Below, piece after piece: positions 36,375 through 43,515 of a stretch of DNA of 64,000 nucleotides. The position numbers and the translations under genes are program-made. Source of the DNA: Devosia sp. A16. GTDB lineage: Bacteria; Pseudomonadota; Alphaproteobacteria; Rhizobiales; Devosiaceae. The stretch lies in assembly GCF_001402915.1 (NCBI RefSeq), contig NZ_CP012945.1, positions 2,519,501 to 2,583,500 on the forward strand, in the 5' to 3' direction. Each line of letters starts with the position of its first letter. Position 1 is the first letter of the stretch. Below the pieces are notes generated by a model. That model was not told where the DNA came from, did not search any database, and saw only the letters and a list, made by a program, of their open reading frames with translations.

Positions 36375-37120
36375 CAGTAGGTGGTCCTGCCGCCCGAGAG
36401 GTCGAAGACCGAAGCGGTGGTAAAACTGTTCTCCTTCGACACCAGCCAGGCCACCATGTTGGCGAGCTCATCGACTTCGAGGAAGCGGCCGCGCGGAATG
36501 CGGCTCAGCATGTACTCGATGAATTCCTTGGTCACTTCCTTGAGGATGGCGGTATTGGCGACCGCCGGTGTGATGGCGTTGACCGCGATATCGTACTTGG
36601 CGACTTCCTTGCCCAGCGCCTTCACCAGCCCGAGCACGCCGGATTTCGAGGCGGCATAGGCGGCAGCATTGGGATTGCCTTCCTTGCCGGCGACCGACGA
36701 GATGTTGACGATGCGGCCATAGTTGCGGGCCTTCATCGCCGGGATCACCACCCGGTTGACGTAGAACGTGCCGTTGAGGTTGATCTCGATGACCCGCCGC
36801 CACTCGTCGAGCCCATATTCGTCGAGCGGCGCGTTCTTGCCGGCGATGCCGGCCGAATTGAGCAGGATCGAGACCGGACCGACCTCTTTCTCGACGGCCG
36901 CATGTGCCGCGGCGAGCCCGTCATAGTCGGTGATGTCGACGGTCTGGCTCGAGGCCGCGTCGCCCAGCAGCCCGACCGCCACCTTGAGCGCCTCGGCATC
37001 CCGGTCCCACAGGCTGACCTTGGCGCCCGAGGCGATGAAGCGCCTGGCGCAGGCCAACCCGAAGCCTGAGGCGCCGCCGGTGACCACGGCCACCTGCCCG
37101 TTGAGATCGATCTGGTTCAC
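36374..37120 (-). CDS. SDR family oxidoreductase
   Basis: The 248-residue protein starts with GTG after GAGGGAA. It has the cofactor motif TGGASGFG, DITD, LLNSAGIAG, the catalytic Ser in ISSVAGK and the YAASK Tyr/Lys pair. It resembles dehydrogenases of sugar-acid pathways such as 2-keto-3-deoxy-L-rhamnonate dehydrogenase, but that assignment is by resemblance only. It forms a two-gene unit with the Dabb gene. A perfect 16-bp palindrome lies 43 bases upstream, between it and the divergent amidase genes. Confidence 0.85.
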   Translation of the reverse strand: MNQIDLNGQVAVVTGGASGFGLACARRFIASGAKVSLWDRDAEALKVAVGLLGDAASSQTVDITDYDGLAAAHAAVEKEVGPVSILLNSAGIAGKNAPLDEYGLDEWRRVIEINLNGTFYVNRVVIPAMKARNYGRIVNISSVAGKEGNPNAAAYAASKSGVLGLVKALGKEVAKYDIAVNAITPAVANTAILKEVTKEFIEYMLSRIPRGRFLEVDELANMVAWLVSKENSFTTASVFDLSGGRTTY

Positions 37121-37163
37121 GTTGTTTCCCTCGTTGCCGCTTCCGGCTGTTCCTCGCTGCCAG

Positions 37164-37179
37164 AACTAACATGTTAGTT
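37164..37179. promoter_or_regulatory. Perfect 16-bp palindrome in a divergent promoter region
   Basis: AACTAACATGTTAGTT is a perfect palindrome, 43 bases upstream of the SDR start and about 145 bases upstream of the AtzG-like start. Sites of this shape (TAACATGTTA) are typical of GntR-family dimers of the FadR/FCD type. No GntR gene adjoins it. The nearest one in the window is at 59428. Confidence 0.6.
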
Positions 37180-37324
37180 TCGTGGCGGCCAGTCACCCCG
37201 AATTCAGGCCCGCGACGATCAAGACGATTGCCGCGCAAGGCGCTGTCGTGTGAGGGTAATTTACGGCAGGTAACACGGGGGCAGGGGGCTGCCCTCGGCC
37301 GGCCGACGCGAGGCATGACGCGCC

Positions 37325-37513
37325 ATGGCCTACAAACCCTTCGATGCCGATGCGCTGATCGATGCCGCGGCGCCGCTGCTGCAATTGCGCATCGCGCCCG
37401 AGCACCGGGCCGGCATCAAGCTGAACCTGAAGACCGCTTCGAAAATGGCGGCGCTGGTCGAGCAGATCAGGCTCGACGACGACGCCGAACCGGCCCCGGT
37501 CTATCGCGCATGA
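37325..37513 (+). CDS. AtzG-like small subunit (DUF4089)
   Basis: The 62-residue protein (DADALIDAAAPLLQLRIAPEHRAGIKLNLKTASKMAALVEQ) matches the DUF4089 proteins that form the small subunit AtzG of AtzE-type amidases. It stabilises or enables the partner amidase. Its TGA overlaps the ATG of the amidase gene by four bases (ATGA), which is the usual coupling of this pair. Confidence 0.88.
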   Translation: MAYKPFDADALIDAAAPLLQLRIAPEHRAGIKLNLKTASKMAALVEQIRLDDDAEPAPVYRA

Positions 37514-38904
37514 GGGCGACCGCCGACGCCACCGAGATCGCCGACGCCGTCAAGGCCGGGCAGGTCACGGCACGCGCCGTCACTGAAGCAGCGCTCAAGC
37601 GGATCGAACGGCACAATCCGATGCTGGGCGCCTTTACCGAGGTGACGGCGGAACGGGCGCTGGAACAGGCCGACCTGGTCGATGGCAAGATTCGCAACGC
37701 GGTCGATCCCGGCCCGCTTGCCGGCGTGCCGTTCGCGGCCAAGAACCTCTACGACATCAGGGGTATCGCTACCCGCGCCGGCTCGAAGATCAACCGCGAC
37801 GATCCACCGGCGGCGCAGGACGCCACGCTCATCTCCCGTCTCGAAGCGGCCGGTGCCGTGCTGCTCGGCGCCCTCAACATGGACGAATACGCCTACGGCT
37901 TCACCGGCGAGAACGCCCACGACGGCCCCTCGCGCAACCCGCACGGGCTCGACCACATGACCGGTGGTTCCTCGGCCGGCCCAGCGGCCGCGGTGGCCGG
38001 CGGGCTGGTGCCGCTGAGCCTCGGCTCCGATACCAACGGGTCGATCCGCGTGCCGGCCTCGTTCTGCGGACTGTTCGGGCTGAAGCCGACCTATGGCCGG
38101 CTGAGCCGGGCGCGGAGCTTCCCCTTCGTTTCGAGCCTCGACCACCTCGGCCCATTCGCCCGTTCGGCGCGTGACCTGGCGCTCGCCTATGACGTGATGC
38201 AGGGCTTCGACGAGGCCGATCCCGCCCAGACCAAGCGGGTGAACGAGCCGACTTCGGCGCGGCTCAAACACCCGATCCCCGGCCTCAGGATCGCGGTGGC
38301 AGGCGAATACTTCCTCGGCACGCCGGAAGTGCAGGCCGTGGTGCAGAAGGTCGCCAAGGCCCTCGAGGTGACCAAGACCGTCACCTTGCCCGACGCCCAG
38401 GCGGCGCGGGCCGCCGCCTTCCTCATCACCATGGCCGAGGGCGCCGCGCTGCATCTCGAGCGGCTGCGGGAAAGGCCCGACGATTTCGACCCGGAAGTGC
38501 GCGACCGGCTGCTGGCCGGCGCCATGCTGCCGGCCGTCTGGGTGGAGCGGGCGCAGAAGCTGCGCCGGGTGTTCCGCGACCGGGTTTTGCAACTGTTCGG
38601 CGGAGTCGACGCCATCCTCGCCCCGGCGACGCCGATGAAGGCGCCGCTGCTTGGCCAGAAGACCGCGATGTTCGGTGGCGTCGAGCTGCCGGTGCGTCCC
38701 AATCTCGGCATCTTCACCCAGCCGATCTCGTTCATCGGCCTGCCTGCCGTAACCGTGCCGGTCTGGCAATATGGCGAAGACCTGCCGCTCGGCGTCCAGG
38801 TGATCGCCGCTCCCTGGCGCGAGGACGTGTGCTTGAGGATCGCCCACCAGCTGGAAACGGCAGGAGTTTGCAAGGCGCCGGTGGCGCAGGGGTTTGCGGA
38901 CTGA
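37510..38904 (+). CDS. AtzE-family amidase (amidase signature family)
   Basis: The 464-residue protein has the amidase-signature triad: Lys in VPFAAKNLYDI, the cis-Ser in TGGSSAGPAAAV and the nucleophile Ser in GSDTNGSIRVPAS. Full-length resemblance and the fused-start DUF4089 partner place it with AtzE, which removes ammonia from 1-carboxybiuret in cyanuric acid degradation. No cyanuric acid amidohydrolase, allophanate hydrolase or AtzH-type gene lies in the window, so the true substrate may be another ureide or guanidine-derived amide. Confidence 0.87.
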   Translation: MRATADATEIADAVKAGQVTARAVTEAALKRIERHNPMLGAFTEVTAERALEQADLVDGKIRNAVDPGPLAGVPFAAKNLYDIRGIATRAGSKINRDDPPAAQDATLISRLEAAGAVLLGALNMDEYAYGFTGENAHDGPSRNPHGLDHMTGGSSAGPAAAVAGGLVPLSLGSDTNGSIRVPASFCGLFGLKPTYGRLSRARSFPFVSSLDHLGPFARSARDLALAYDVMQGFDEADPAQTKRVNEPTSARLKHPIPGLRIAVAGEYFLGTPEVQAVVQKVAKALEVTKTVTLPDAQAARAAAFLITMAEGAALHLERLRERPDDFDPEVRDRLLAGAMLPAVWVERAQKLRRVFRDRVLQLFGGVDAILAPATPMKAPLLGQKTAMFGGVELPVRPNLGIFTQPISFIGLPAVTVPVWQYGEDLPLGVQVIAAPWREDVCLRIAHQLETAGVCKAPVAQGFAD

Positions 38905-38920
38905 GTTGACCCGATTCACG

Positions 38921-39052
38921 TCGGTGCGGGCTGACCCCCACCCTTAATACCTCCCCGCAAGGGGGAGAGAGACGCTTGCTGCGATGTCGGTGTTAGGGTC
39001 TCCCTCCCCCTTGCGGGGAGGGGACAGGGGTGGGGGGCAGCCCGCACCGGCC
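38921..39052. repeat. Palindromic intergenic repeat (family A)
   Basis: GTGCGGGCTGACCCCCACCC and CCTCCCCGCAAGGGGGAGAGAGAC at the left are mirrored by TCTCCCTCCCCCTTGCGGGGAGG and GGGTGGGGGGCAGCCCGCAC at the right, with a short unpaired middle. It lies between the amidase and the convergent SDR gene. It is the best-preserved copy of the family, with those at 51955 and 53568. Confidence 0.88.
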
Positions 39053-39069
39053 CAGCGGATTGACTTGCC

Positions 39070-39801
39070 TTAGGCCGTCCAGCCGCCGTCGATGATCTGC
39101 ACCTGGCCGGTGGTGTACGTCGCGCCGGCAAGATAGACGGCGAGGTCGGCGACTTCTTCCGGCTGGCCGATGCGGCCGATCGGCTGGCGGGCGATGAAGG
39201 CTTTCTTGGCCGCTTCGAAATCGCCGGTGGCGTGCCAGCGCTCGTGCAGCGACGGCGATTCCACCGTGCCCGGGCAGATGGCGTTCACCCGGATGCCCTT
39301 GTCGGTGTAATCGGCGGCCATCGACTTGGTGAGCCCGACCACTGCGGCCTTCGAAATGGTATAGGCGGCACGGTTCGGCACGGCGGTGACCGACGAGGCG
39401 ACGGTCGCCATGTTGATGATGCAGCCGTCCTTGCGCTCCAGCATCTGCGGCAGCACGGCCTTGATGGCGCGGATCTGCGCCCAGACATTGAGGTCGAAGG
39501 CGAATTCGAGGTCCTTGTCGGGCATCTCGAGGATGGTGCCCGACTGCACCACGCCGGCGCAGTTGAACAGGATGTCGATGCGGCCGATCTCGGCCACCGC
39601 CTTGTTCACGTCCTCGGTGCTGAGCACGTTGAGCACGCGGGTGGTGACGCCGGGGGTGCCGTCGAGCTCCTTGAGCTTGGCCGCGTTGATGTCGGTGGCG
39701 ATCACCTTGGCGCCGGCCTTGACGAAGGCATGCACCGAAGCGAGGCCGATGCCCTGCGCCGCGGCGGTGATGAGAACGATCTTGCCGCTGATATCGGCCA
39801 T
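39070..39801 (-). CDS. SDR family oxidoreductase, 2-keto-3-deoxy-L-fuconate dehydrogenase-like
   Basis: The 243-residue protein starts after GGAGATTTCC. Motifs are ITAAAQGIG, ATDINAAKL, LFNCAG, the Ser in ATVASS, YTISK and the C-terminal QIIDGGW. The short length and pattern match the BDH2/2-keto-3-deoxy-L-fuconate dehydrogenase group. It lies nine bases behind the enolase-superfamily gene, in one operon. Together they suggest dehydration of a sugar acid followed by oxidation of the keto-deoxy product. The sugar is not proven. Confidence 0.8.
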   Translation of the reverse strand: MADISGKIVLITAAAQGIGLASVHAFVKAGAKVIATDINAAKLKELDGTPGVTTRVLNVLSTEDVNKAVAEIGRIDILFNCAGVVQSGTILEMPDKDLEFAFDLNVWAQIRAIKAVLPQMLERKDGCIINMATVASSVTAVPNRAAYTISKAAVVGLTKSMAADYTDKGIRVNAICPGTVESPSLHERWHATGDFEAAKKAFIARQPIGRIGQPEEVADLAVYLAGATYTTGQVQIIDGGWTA

Positions 39802-39810
39802 GGAAATCTC

Positions 39811-40917
39811 CTAGAGATGGATCGAGTGCGAGCCTTCGACGGTCATCCGCTCGATAGCGTCGAAATCCCAGGCGATGCCCAGGCCCGGTTTTGAAGACGG
39901 GATGGCCTTACCATCCCGGATGGTCATCCGTTCAGTCGTCAATTGGTCTAGCTGCGGGATGTATTCGACCCAGCGGCCGTTGGGGATGGCGGCGCAGAGC
40001 CCGACATGCAGTTCCATCAGGAAATGCGGGCAGACCGCGATGTTGAAGGCCTCGGCCATGTGCGCCACCTTGAGCCAGGGGGTGATGCCGCCGACCCGGC
40101 CGACATCGACCTGAATGATCGAGCAGGCATGGCGCTCGAGATACTCGCGAAAATGCATCGCCGAGTAAAGGCTCTCGCCGATGGCGATCGGGATCGAGGT
40201 ATGCTCGCAGAGCCGGGTGTGGCCCGAAATATCCTCGGCGGTCAGCGGCTCCTCGAACCAGCCGATATCGAGCGGCTCGTAGGCGCGGGCGCGGCGGATC
40301 GCCTCGTCGACATTGAAGCGCTGGTTGGCGTCGGTGAAGATCTCGAAGCCGGGGCCGACCGCCTCGCGCACCGCCGAGATGCGGCGCACGTCTTCGTGGA
40401 TCGGCCGGCCGACCTTCAGCTTGCAGCCGCCGAAGCCGTCTGCCTTGGCGCGCAGCGCATCTTCGATCAGCGCCGCCTCTTCGAGATGCAGCCAGCCGCC
40501 TTCGGTGGTGTAGAGCGGAATGGCGTCCTGTGCCCCGCCGGCAAGGATATGGAGCGGCAGCCCCAGCTTTCGCGCCTGGAGGTCCCACAATGCCGTGTCG
40601 ATGGCGGCGAGCGCGATCGAGGTGATGGCGCCGGTGGTGGTGGCGTGGGTGAGGAACAGCAGGTCGCGCCAGATCTTTTCGATCTCGTTGGCCTCACGCC
40701 CGACAATGGCGGGCACCAGCGTGCGCTTCAGGAGCTCGACCACGGAATGGCCGCCGGTGCCGATGGTGTAGCTGTAGCCGGTGCCGGTCACCCCGTCCGC
40801 ATCGGTGATGCGAACCATCGGGGTTTCCTGCGATACGAAGGACTGGATGGCGTCGACCCGCTTCACCTTGGGGACGAGGTCGACCATCAGCACTTCGACC
40901 CGCGCGATCCGCGCCAT
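39811..40917 (-). CDS. Mandelate racemase/muconate lactonizing family protein (probable sugar-acid dehydratase)
   Basis: The ATG at 40917 follows GGAGGA and gives 368 residues. The enolase-superfamily barrel has a KLKVGR-type lysine motif (GGCKLKVGRP), the metal-ligand Asp in FTDANQRF, Glu in FEEPL, Glu in IGES and a late His in CPHFLMELHVG. It should abstract a proton next to a carboxylate, most often giving a 2-keto-3-deoxy acid. The adjoining SDR and the divergent IclR regulator fit a sugar-acid pathway. Confidence 0.85.
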   Translation of the reverse strand: MARIARVEVLMVDLVPKVKRVDAIQSFVSQETPMVRITDADGVTGTGYSYTIGTGGHSVVELLKRTLVPAIVGREANEIEKIWRDLLFLTHATTTGAITSIALAAIDTALWDLQARKLGLPLHILAGGAQDAIPLYTTEGGWLHLEEAALIEDALRAKADGFGGCKLKVGRPIHEDVRRISAVREAVGPGFEIFTDANQRFNVDEAIRRARAYEPLDIGWFEEPLTAEDISGHTRLCEHTSIPIAIGESLYSAMHFREYLERHACSIIQVDVGRVGGITPWLKVAHMAEAFNIAVCPHFLMELHVGLCAAIPNGRWVEYIPQLDQLTTERMTIRDGKAIPSSKPGLGIAWDFDAIERMTVEGSHSIHL

Positions 40918-41036
40918 TGCTTCCTCCGAGGCTCGAATGCCGGCTGAATCCGGCTTGTTGTGCATATGTGAAAAGACTATTCGTGAGTAAGCACGAGAGG
41001 TTTGCGGCGTCAATCGCGCCGAAGGGAGGAGGGCGC

Positions 41037-41795
41037 GTGGCTCAGATCGAGGATCTTGAGAAGTACCGCGCCCCGGCCCTCGACAAGGGCCTGGATATCC
41101 TGGAATTGCTGGCCGCGACCGAAGAAAGTCTCAGCCAGGCCGAGATCGCCAAGGCGCTCGACCGCTCGCCCAATGAAATCTACCGCATGCTCGACCGGCT
41201 GGTGCGCCGCGGCTTCGTGCGCCGCACCCCGGCCGACCGCTACGAGGTGACGCTGAAGCTGTTCGAACTGGCGCATGCGCGCCCCCCGCTGCAGCGGCTG
41301 CTCAGCCAGGCCATGCCGGTGATGCGCCGTTTCGCCAGGGATGCGCAGCAGGCCTGCCACCTTGCCATCTACGATCGCGGCAACCTGGTGGTGGCGGCGC
41401 AGGTCGATGGCCCCGGTTACTGGAACGTTTCGGTACGGGTCGGCTCGCGCATCAGCCTGATCAATACCGGCTCCGGCCATGTGCTGCTCGCCTTTGCCGC
41501 GGCCGACGAACGGCGACTGATGCTGGAGGAGCAGGATCAGCCCGAGCACCTGACCCCGGCACTGGAGGAGCGGCTGACCCGGGTACGCCAGCAGGGTTTC
41601 GAGAATATGCAGAGCCTGCAGATCGCCGGGGTGAACAACCTGTCGGTGCCGATCCTGGGGCCGATGGGGCGCGTACTGGCGGTGTTCACCTGCCCCTATT
41701 CCGAGCGGCTGGACGTCAGGACAGCGCCGGGCTGCGACGCGGTTCTGCAATTACTGATCGCCTGCGGGCAGGAGATTTCGCAGCGGCGGGGGTGA
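41037..41795 (+). CDS. IclR family transcriptional regulator
   Basis: I chose the GTG at 41037, preceded by GGGAGGAGGG, which gives 252 residues. The N-terminal winged helix (about 15-75) contains ALDKGLDILELLAATEESLSQAEIAKALDRSPNEIYRMLDRLV. The effector domain (about 90-250) has GHVLLAF and a Gly-rich end. It is divergent from the dehydratase-SDR operon across 119 bases and is its likely regulator. An imperfect TTGTGCATATGTGAA site lies in that gap (near 40956). Confidence 0.9.
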   Translation: MAQIEDLEKYRAPALDKGLDILELLAATEESLSQAEIAKALDRSPNEIYRMLDRLVRRGFVRRTPADRYEVTLKLFELAHARPPLQRLLSQAMPVMRRFARDAQQACHLAIYDRGNLVVAAQVDGPGYWNVSVRVGSRISLINTGSGHVLLAFAAADERRLMLEEQDQPEHLTPALEERLTRVRQQGFENMQSLQIAGVNNLSVPILGPMGRVLAVFTCPYSERLDVRTAPGCDAVLQLLIACGQEISQRRG

Positions 41796-41822
41796 GAGTC
41801 TGTCACGGCTTGGTCGAGAAAC

Positions 41823-41929
41823 ACCCTCCACGCTCGATGTCATCCCAGCGAAAGCTGGGAACCAACTCGCAGCCTGCGCCAGCGGAGAAATGGGTCCCAG
41901 CTTTCGCTGGGATGACACCGGTGGGTGGG
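41823..41929. repeat. Palindromic intergenic repeat (family C)
   Basis: TGTCATCCCAGCGAAAGCTGGGA at the left is matched by TCCCAGCTTTCGCTGGGATGACA at the right. The two share the same hairpin core and are almost exact inverted copies, with CACCC/GGGTG ends. It lies between the IclR gene and the mutarotase gene and can form a long cruciform. Confidence 0.88.
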
Positions 41930-41975
41930 AAAGGCCGTCTGCCTGACCAACGAGTTGCAAGGGAGAAACGAGACA

Positions 41976-42305
41976 ATGAAGCGTTACGGGGCGGTGCTGG
42001 GGCTCAAGCCCGAGGCGGTGGCGGATTATGTGCGCGTGCATGCCGCGGTGTGGCCGGATGTGCTCAAGCAGATCAGGAACTCCAACATCCGCAACTACTC
42101 GATCTTTTTGAAGCAGCCGGAGAACCTGCTGTTCTCCTATTTCGAGTATGTCGGCACCGACTACGAGGCCGATATGGCGGCGATGGCCGCCGACCCGGTG
42201 ACGCAGGAATGGTGGTCGGTCTGCATGCCAATGCAGTCGCCGCTGGAGACCCGCAAGCAAGGTGAGTGGTGGGCCTCGATCGACGAGGTGTTCCACACCG
42301 ACTGA
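41976..42305 (+). CDS. L-rhamnose mutarotase family protein (RhaM-like)
   Basis: The 109-residue protein begins MKRYGAVLGLKPEAVADYVRVHAAVWPDVLKQI and carries the conserved His22-like residue, NYSIFLKQPENLLFSYFEYVG and the C-terminal WWA..DEVFHTD. RhaM-family proteins interconvert anomers of L-rhamnose, and some act on L-fucose. Together with the enolase-family dehydratase, the SDR and the IclR regulator it suggests deoxysugar use, though no aldolase, lactonase or sugar dehydrogenase set is complete here. Confidence 0.85.
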   Translation: MKRYGAVLGLKPEAVADYVRVHAAVWPDVLKQIRNSNIRNYSIFLKQPENLLFSYFEYVGTDYEADMAAMAADPVTQEWWSVCMPMQSPLETRKQGEWWASIDEVFHTD

Positions 42306-42361
42306 GCGCGGGTGTAACTGCGCCGCGCGCCGCCTTGAGGCAGAGGTGGCCTGAGGGTCGT

Positions 42362-42405
42362 TTGACTGTACCGAACTTCCTGATACAAACGCCCTTCAGC
42401 GTTTG
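42362..42405 (+). promoter_or_regulatory. Promoter with overlapping inverted repeat upstream of the ArsR-type gene
   Basis: A TTGACT -35 (42362-42367) and TACAAA -10 (42384-42389) have a 16-base spacer. The perfect inverted repeat CAAACGC-CCTTCA-GCGTTTG (42386-42405) overlaps the -10 and ends 15 bases before the start codon. This layout fits autorepression by the downstream regulator. Confidence 0.5.
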
Positions 42406-42420
42406 GGAGCGTCACGATTC

Positions 42421-43347
42421 ATGAGCCGCAACTTCCTGCTCATCGACCCCGAGGAGAGGCCGGAGGTGCTCAAGGCGCTCGCCTCCGAGGTTCGGGTCGC
42501 CATCCTCAAGCTGCTGCACGTGCAGGGGGCGATGAATGTCAACGACATCGCCGCCAAGCTGGGCCAGCCGCAATCGACGATCAGCTCGAACATGCAGACG
42601 CTGGTCGAAGCCGGACTCGTGCGCACCGAAACGCAGAAGGCCCGCAAGGGCAACCAGAAGATCTGCCACAGCCTGTTCGACGAAGTGCTGGTCATGTTCA
42701 AGGAGGATATCCGCCCCTTGAAGGCCAATGTCATCGAGGTGGCGATGCCGCTCGGGCTCTATACCAGCTGCGAAGTCTCGGCGCCGTGCGGGCTCTGCTC
42801 CACCGAGGGGATCATCGGGCTGCTCGATGTGCCCGATACCTTCCTCGATCCCGACCGCATGAAGACCGGGCTGATCTGGTTCACCCGCGGCTATGTCGAG
42901 TATCAGTTCCCCAACAATGCGCGGCTGGCGCAGCAGAAGATCACCTCGATGGAGTTCAGCCTCGAGCTGAGCTCGGAAGTGCCCGGCACCAGCGCCGACT
43001 GGCCGTCCGACATCACCGTGGCGGTCAACGGCCAGGACATCGGCACCTGGACCTCGCCCGGCGATTTCGGTGACAAGCGTGGCGTCTACACCCCGGACTG
43101 GTGGAAGCTGAAGGGCAGCCAGTACGGCAAGCTGAAGAGCTTCCGCGTCAACGGCAGCGGCACCTATGTCGACGGCATGAAGATCTCGCCGGTGTCGCTC
43201 AAGGACCTCGACCTCGATACCCATCACTCGATCCGGCTCCGGATCGGCGTGAAGGAAGAAGCCAAGCATCCGGGCGGCCTCAACATTTTCGGCCGCGGCT
43301 TCGGCAACTACGACCAGGACATCGTGCTCCGCCTTGAGACGGAGTGA
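42421..43347 (+). CDS. ArsR-type HTH regulator with large C-terminal domain
   Basis: This 308-residue protein has a winged helix (about 10-85, with VLKALASEVRVAILKLLHVQGAMNVNDIAAKLGQPQSTISSNMQTLVEAGLV), a Cys-containing link (TSCEVSAPCGLCSTEG) and a beta-rich C-terminal region (about 150-305). The last part contains ITVAVNGQDIGTWTSPGDFGDKRG and HHSIRLRIGV, which looks like a jelly-roll carbohydrate-recognition fold. Ordinary ArsR proteins are about 100 residues. The gene lies directly upstream of a GH51 arabinofuranosidase, so an arabinose-type ligand is plausible. Confidence 0.8.
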   Translation: MSRNFLLIDPEERPEVLKALASEVRVAILKLLHVQGAMNVNDIAAKLGQPQSTISSNMQTLVEAGLVRTETQKARKGNQKICHSLFDEVLVMFKEDIRPLKANVIEVAMPLGLYTSCEVSAPCGLCSTEGIIGLLDVPDTFLDPDRMKTGLIWFTRGYVEYQFPNNARLAQQKITSMEFSLELSSEVPGTSADWPSDITVAVNGQDIGTWTSPGDFGDKRGVYTPDWWKLKGSQYGKLKSFRVNGSGTYVDGMKISPVSLKDLDLDTHHSIRLRIGVKEEAKHPGGLNIFGRGFGNYDQDIVLRLETE

Positions 43348-43353
43348 AAACCA

Positions 43354-43440
43354 GGCGAATGGCGAATAGCCGATAGCGAGTAGGGCAAGGCGATCTCTCT
43401 GCGCCACTCGCTATTGGTTACTCACTCCTCGCTTCCCTCC
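43354..43440. repeat. Intergenic repeat with GCGAATGGCGAATAGC / ACTCGCTATT blocks (family D)
   Basis: GGCGAATGGCGAATAGCCGATAGCGAGTAG is followed by CCACTCGCTATTGGTTACTCACTCCTCGC, the inverted relation of the blocks. The same blocks occur at 20835-20915. It lies between the regulator gene and the arabinofuranosidase promoter. Confidence 0.6.
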
Positions 43441-43464
43441 CCTTGACGTTCCGCGACCGGTTCC

Positions 43465-43483
43465 ATATCAAGCTAGGCGATAT
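43465..43483. promoter_or_regulatory. ATATC-N9-GATAT inverted repeat upstream of the arabinofuranosidase gene
   Basis: The inverted repeat lies 32 bases before the start codon, overlapping an AT-rich GATATAAATC stretch that could be the -10. It differs in sequence from the repeat upstream of the ArsR-type gene. It is a weak candidate operator. Confidence 0.3.
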
Positions 43484-43515
43484 AAATCACCAAAGCTGGC
43501 GGCACGGAGGAGCGC

